Source of the DNA: Promethearchaeota archaeon | GTDB taxonomy: Archaea; Asgardarchaeota; Lokiarchaeia; Sigyniarchaeales; SOKP01 | Length of the DNA stretch: 64,000 nucleotides | Reading direction: 5' to 3' | Assembly (NCBI GenBank): GCA_016839585.1 | Contig: JAEOTZ010000017.1 | Span: 1 to 64,000, forward strand | Shown here: one piece after another, positions 60,908 to 64,000 of the stretch | Position numbering within the stretch: the stretch's first letter is position 1 | How the letters are laid out: every line of letters starts with the position of its first letter | Program-made: the position numbers and the translations under genes | Notes under the pieces: generated by a model | Told to the model about the DNA's origin: nothing | Seen by the model: the letters and a program-made list of their open reading frames with translations, nothing else | Database searches by the model: none

Positions 60908-63820
60908 TTAATAAATACCAAATTCACGAATTTTTCGCTGTAAATTTGGAAGTTCATTTACATATTCAGTGATCTGACTGTGATATTTATTGAATAACTC
61001 GTTGAAATTAATAAATTTACCTTTATCAATCTCTTTTACAAAATCATAAGAAATTTTTTGTATTTCATCAAAGTTATTATCAAACCGTTCAGTAGTTTCT
61101 ATTAATCTAGGAATTACTTCCTTTCTTTGTTTTCTTACCATATTTCGAAGTTTACCCCTAGGTATCCTAATTGTTTCTATTAATTTATCACATTCACTTA
61201 AGAATTCATAAGACATTGCTCTCTCCTCATCATCAAGTTTTGCTTCGATAATTTCTGTTCTCCATGTGTTTATCCTACCTCTCGCATAAGTATCAAAATT
61301 TAATGAAATAGAATCAATTCCTTCACGAACTAGAAATCTAAGAAAATCTGGGTCATCGCTTGGAGCTTGTCCACAAATACCTACTTTTCTATTAAATTCA
61401 TGAGCAATTTTAATTAAATGGCTTACTGATCTCTTAATTGCTTCACTATTTGTATTATAATTATAATAATTCATTAAGGGGATCATTTTTTCGTTGTCTC
61501 GTCCCACTCCATACGTAAGTTGAGTCAGATCATTAGATCCTATACTGAACCCATCAAAATATTGACTAAATATATCCGCACAGATAATATTTGATGGGAT
61601 TTCAGCCATAACATATACCTTTAATCCATCTTGACCTCTTATTAAACCCTCACTCTTCATAATATCCATTATTTTTTGAGCTTCTTCTGGGCTTCTACAA
61701 AATGGAAGCATAGCTATTATATTTTTTAGACCCCACTCTCTGGCTTTTTTTATCGCTCTTAATTCTAAAATAAATGCATTTTGAAACTCATCATGCACAT
61801 AGCGAGAGCAACCTCGAAATCCTAGCATTGGATTATTCTCTTCACCTTCGTAAATCCAACCACCTATTAGATTCGCATATTCATTAGTTTTGAAATCTGA
61901 AAGTCTTACAACACATTCAGCAATATCCCCATCAGATAATTCTTTCCAAACTCCAGCAGCAATCGTAGCAATTCCTTCTGCCAATTTTTCTATATAAAAT
62001 TCTTCTTTATTGTCATATCCAACTGTTAATTCTCTGATTTTATCAAGGGTTTTTCTTAATTTCAAGATTTCTTGACTAAAAGGGTCTTTATGATATAAAT
62101 CACTTTTTTTAATATTCTCAATTCTTTTTCTTTGTTCTAGTAAAATATCATATCTCATGACTAAAGCTTCAAAATCTAGTAAAGCATTTGGGTGAATTTG
62201 AATCTCATCGTTAATAATAAATTCTAATCTTGCTAAACCTGTTCCGTCTGGATATTTACCAGAAGATAATGCTCCTTTAGGAATACCCGAATTAATGAGA
62301 ACCTTAGTTTGTGTATGTGGAAGTTTTGCAAATTCAATTGTATCAAAATCATATTCTACATCTTTTAGCCAGATTCTCGGCTCTCCTTGGCTACAATCAA
62401 TAGTGATATATTCAATACCTTCACGTTGTTTTTCTTTCATTGTTTCTACTATATTATCAGCTCCTACGATAGACGCTATATTTAATTCTCTTGAAACTAT
62501 AGCAGCATGACAGGTAGGCCCTCCTCTTTCAGTGATTACACCACCTAAATTTTGCATATAAGATGTCCAGTCTGGATTAGTCTCCTCAGTTATTAGAATA
62601 TCACCATCTTTTAAAAAATGTGCGTCATTAATGGATTCTATTACTTTAACTTTTCCATATCCTATTCTTCTTCCAATAGCGATACCTGAATTCTCAATTA
62701 ATAATTCTTCATTAATCAATTTTTCAGGATTCTCAAGAAGATAAAAGATTTCCTCAACATCACCTTTGATGCTATGAACTGTTTCAGGACGAGCTTGCAC
62801 CACGTATACTTTACCATTATTTCCAACAGCCCATTCTATATCCATCCTTCTTTCATAATGAGTTCTTATTTTTTTGGCGTATTCTGCTAATTGTAAAACT
62901 TCTTCATCTGTTAAACAATATTGCATCTGATTTTCTTCTGGTACGGATATTATTTCAGTTCCAATCTTTCTAGTTTCTTTCGTGAAAACCATCATTTTTT
63001 CTTTTTTCACCAGCTCACGACGAATAATTCTAAGTTTTTTTGGGTCATGCTTAAAAACAATGAATTCATCACCCTTTTCTATTCCTTGTACTATTAATTC
63101 ACCAAGACCCCAAGTTCCTCTTATAACAACAACATTTGGATTACCAGAATCAGGATCCTCAGTAAACATCACCCCTGATGCTTTAACACCACCTAAACCT
63201 CCTGCCATTTCTTGAACGCCTACACTTAACTTGACAGCAAAATGATCAAATCCTGCCCTTTCACGATACATTGTTGCCCTTGTGGTGAAGACTGATGCCA
63301 TATCTTTTAATATATATTCTAATAATTCTTTTTCTCCCGATATATTCAAATGAGTATCTTGTTGTCCTGCGAATGAAGCATCTGGTAAATCTTCTGCTGT
63401 TGCTGAACTTCTAACTGCAAATGTTGTTTCATCTCCAATTAGCTTTATTAACTTATGATATGCATCTAAAATTTCATCTCCTAGACTATCAGGAATTTTA
63501 GCTTGTTCTATCACATAACGGGCATTAGCACATATTTTATCGACCTTTTCGATAGATTTAATATCTTCGCTTTTTAGCTCATTAGAAATCCTTCTAATAT
63601 CTCTTGATATTAACTGTCTTAAGGAAACTTCTTTATCTTTTATTGTAAAATAATTTGTATCTAATATATAGTCATATGCCTTTGCTGTTACCGCAAAACC
63701 TAAAGGCACTGGGATTCCAAAACTTAAAAGTTCTCCTAAAGAAGCATTTTTCCCTCCTACTAAAGGCACATCAGTGTTCCGGACTTCTTCGAAAAACTTT
63801 ACGTATACATATTCACTCAT
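60908..63820 (-). CDS. ppsA: Phosphoenolpyruvate synthase (pyruvate, water dikinase), long form
   Basis: The enzyme makes phosphoenolpyruvate from pyruvate and ATP, the entry to gluconeogenesis. The 970 residues contain the N-terminal ATP-grasp part (LVGGKNASLGELLSFGIPVP, AVRSSATAEDLPDASFAGQQ), the swivelling domain with the phosphohistidine His438 in GGPTCHAAIVSREL, and the C-terminal PEP/pyruvate barrel with IGSNDLTQLTYGVGRDN and the catalytic Cys816 in GICGQAPSDDP. After the normal end near residue 845 there are about 125 further residues, helical and charged, of unknown function; most archaeal enzymes are 750-820 residues long. It is expected to be fully active. It stands at the edge of the window with its start at 63820. 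Confidence 0.95.
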   Translation of the reverse strand: MSEYVYVKFFEEVRNTDVPLVGGKNASLGELLSFGIPVPLGFAVTAKAYDYILDTNYFTIKDKEVSLRQLISRDIRRISNELKSEDIKSIEKVDKICANARYVIEQAKIPDSLGDEILDAYHKLIKLIGDETTFAVRSSATAEDLPDASFAGQQDTHLNISGEKELLEYILKDMASVFTTRATMYRERAGFDHFAVKLSVGVQEMAGGLGGVKASGVMFTEDPDSGNPNVVVIRGTWGLGELIVQGIEKGDEFIVFKHDPKKLRIIRRELVKKEKMMVFTKETRKIGTEIISVPEENQMQYCLTDEEVLQLAEYAKKIRTHYERRMDIEWAVGNNGKVYVVQARPETVHSIKGDVEEIFYLLENPEKLINEELLIENSGIAIGRRIGYGKVKVIESINDAHFLKDGDILITEETNPDWTSYMQNLGGVITERGGPTCHAAIVSRELNIASIVGADNIVETMKEKQREGIEYITIDCSQGEPRIWLKDVEYDFDTIEFAKLPHTQTKVLINSGIPKGALSSGKYPDGTGLARLEFIINDEIQIHPNALLDFEALVMRYDILLEQRKRIENIKKSDLYHKDPFSQEILKLRKTLDKIRELTVGYDNKEEFYIEKLAEGIATIAAGVWKELSDGDIAECVVRLSDFKTNEYANLIGGWIYEGEENNPMLGFRGCSRYVHDEFQNAFILELRAIKKAREWGLKNIIAMLPFCRSPEEAQKIMDIMKSEGLIRGQDGLKVYVMAEIPSNIICADIFSQYFDGFSIGSNDLTQLTYGVGRDNEKMIPLMNYYNYNTNSEAIKRSVSHLIKIAHEFNRKVGICGQAPSDDPDFLRFLVREGIDSISLNFDTYARGRINTWRTEIIEAKLDDEERAMSYEFLSECDKLIETIRIPRGKLRNMVRKQRKEVIPRLIETTERFDNNFDEIQKISYDFVKEIDKGKFINFNELFNKYHSQITEYVNELPNLQRKIREFGIY

Positions 63821-64000
63821 TATAAGTCAATTATGAGATGTTGTTTAATTTAAAATTTTTTTATTCCTCTAATTATAAATTAAACCTTCATAAAAAAAAT
63901 AAGTATTCTATTAACTGTAAGGAATAATTAATATTAAAAAGAAAAAGAAATATTAAATTTAAGTAAATTCAATATGGAATTAACTTAATAGTCAATTTAT
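63821..64000. other. Upstream region of ppsA
   Basis: AT-rich sequence with no reading frame of note. It must contain the ppsA promoter (minus strand); the window ends here. Confidence 0.3.

Noticed and set aside
1-64000. tRNA, rRNA or other structural RNA genes
   Set aside because: Non-coding gaps were scanned for the T-loop GGTTCRAATC pattern and for GC-rich islands, which stand out in AT-rich genomes; none was found. A covariance-model search would be decisive.
1-64000. Insertion sequences or integrated virus
   Set aside because: No transposase, integrase, capsid or terminase-like protein and no long inverted repeats were seen; the HNH-like protein stands alone.

Overview
The window looks like a piece of the chromosome of an Asgard archaeon, most probably of the Lokiarchaeia type. 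It is very AT-rich. It encodes archaeal-type information proteins (two TFIIB-like factors, a UPF0147 protein) next to several Ras/Rab-like GTPases, longin-like domains and a full set of ubiquitin-conjugation proteins. No tRNA, rRNA, CRISPR array, transposase or prophage gene was seen. All assignments come from reading the sequence; no database search was run.

Layout. 0.3-3 kb: a TFB, a small membrane protein and a second, divergent TFB. 3-10 kb: two related P-type cation ATPases with a DedA/VTT membrane protein between them. 10-25.8 kb: metabolism, with an acetyltransferase, two F420-type luciferase-like oxidoreductases, a methyltransferase divergent from a TetR regulator with two palindromic operators, a histone-deacetylase-fold hydrolase, an iron-sulfur protein, a divergent threonine dehydrogenase / 2-amino-3-ketobutyrate CoA ligase pair (threonine to glycine plus acetyl-CoA), and a catabolic group with two GPH-type symporters, a BKACE-family beta-keto acid cleavage enzyme, an SDR and an enolase-superfamily enzyme. 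25.8-32 kb: a membrane protein with a C-terminal phosphatase-like domain resembling eukaryotic CWH43, a DMT transporter, a helical-repeat protein, Hsp20 and a DUF998-like membrane protein.

32-43 kb is the most interesting part. A Ras-like GTPase is followed by an 871-residue protein that joins a longin-like domain, a degenerate GTPase, a helical solenoid and a nitrilase domain. A second longin-GTPase starts a same-strand run: longin-GTPase, JAMM protease, E1-like enzyme, E2 enzyme. A ubiquitin-like protein with a masked Gly-Gly lies convergent to the E2. Three seven-helix membrane proteins with a C-terminal eight-cysteine RING-like finger flank this set. The two longin-GTPase genes carry a nearly identical 29-bp element at exactly the same distance from their start codons. 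My reading is a membrane-associated ubiquitin system with membrane-bound candidate E3 ligases and GTPase partners.

43-47 kb: nitroreductase, a 5'-truncated GTPase relic, several small proteins and a longin-Ras GTPase. 47-55.4 kb: a surface-protein island on the minus strand (SBBP-type and FG-GAP beta-propellers, Ig-like repeats and an LRR membrane protein, most with C-terminal anchors), lying between two copies of an exact 29-bp repeat and carrying a duplicated gene fragment. 55.5-64 kb: a winged-helix regulator paired with a membrane-longin sensor, a second longin-Ras GTPase, a cysteine-rich protein, a finger-less relative of the membrane RING proteins, UPF0147 and a long phosphoenolpyruvate synthase.
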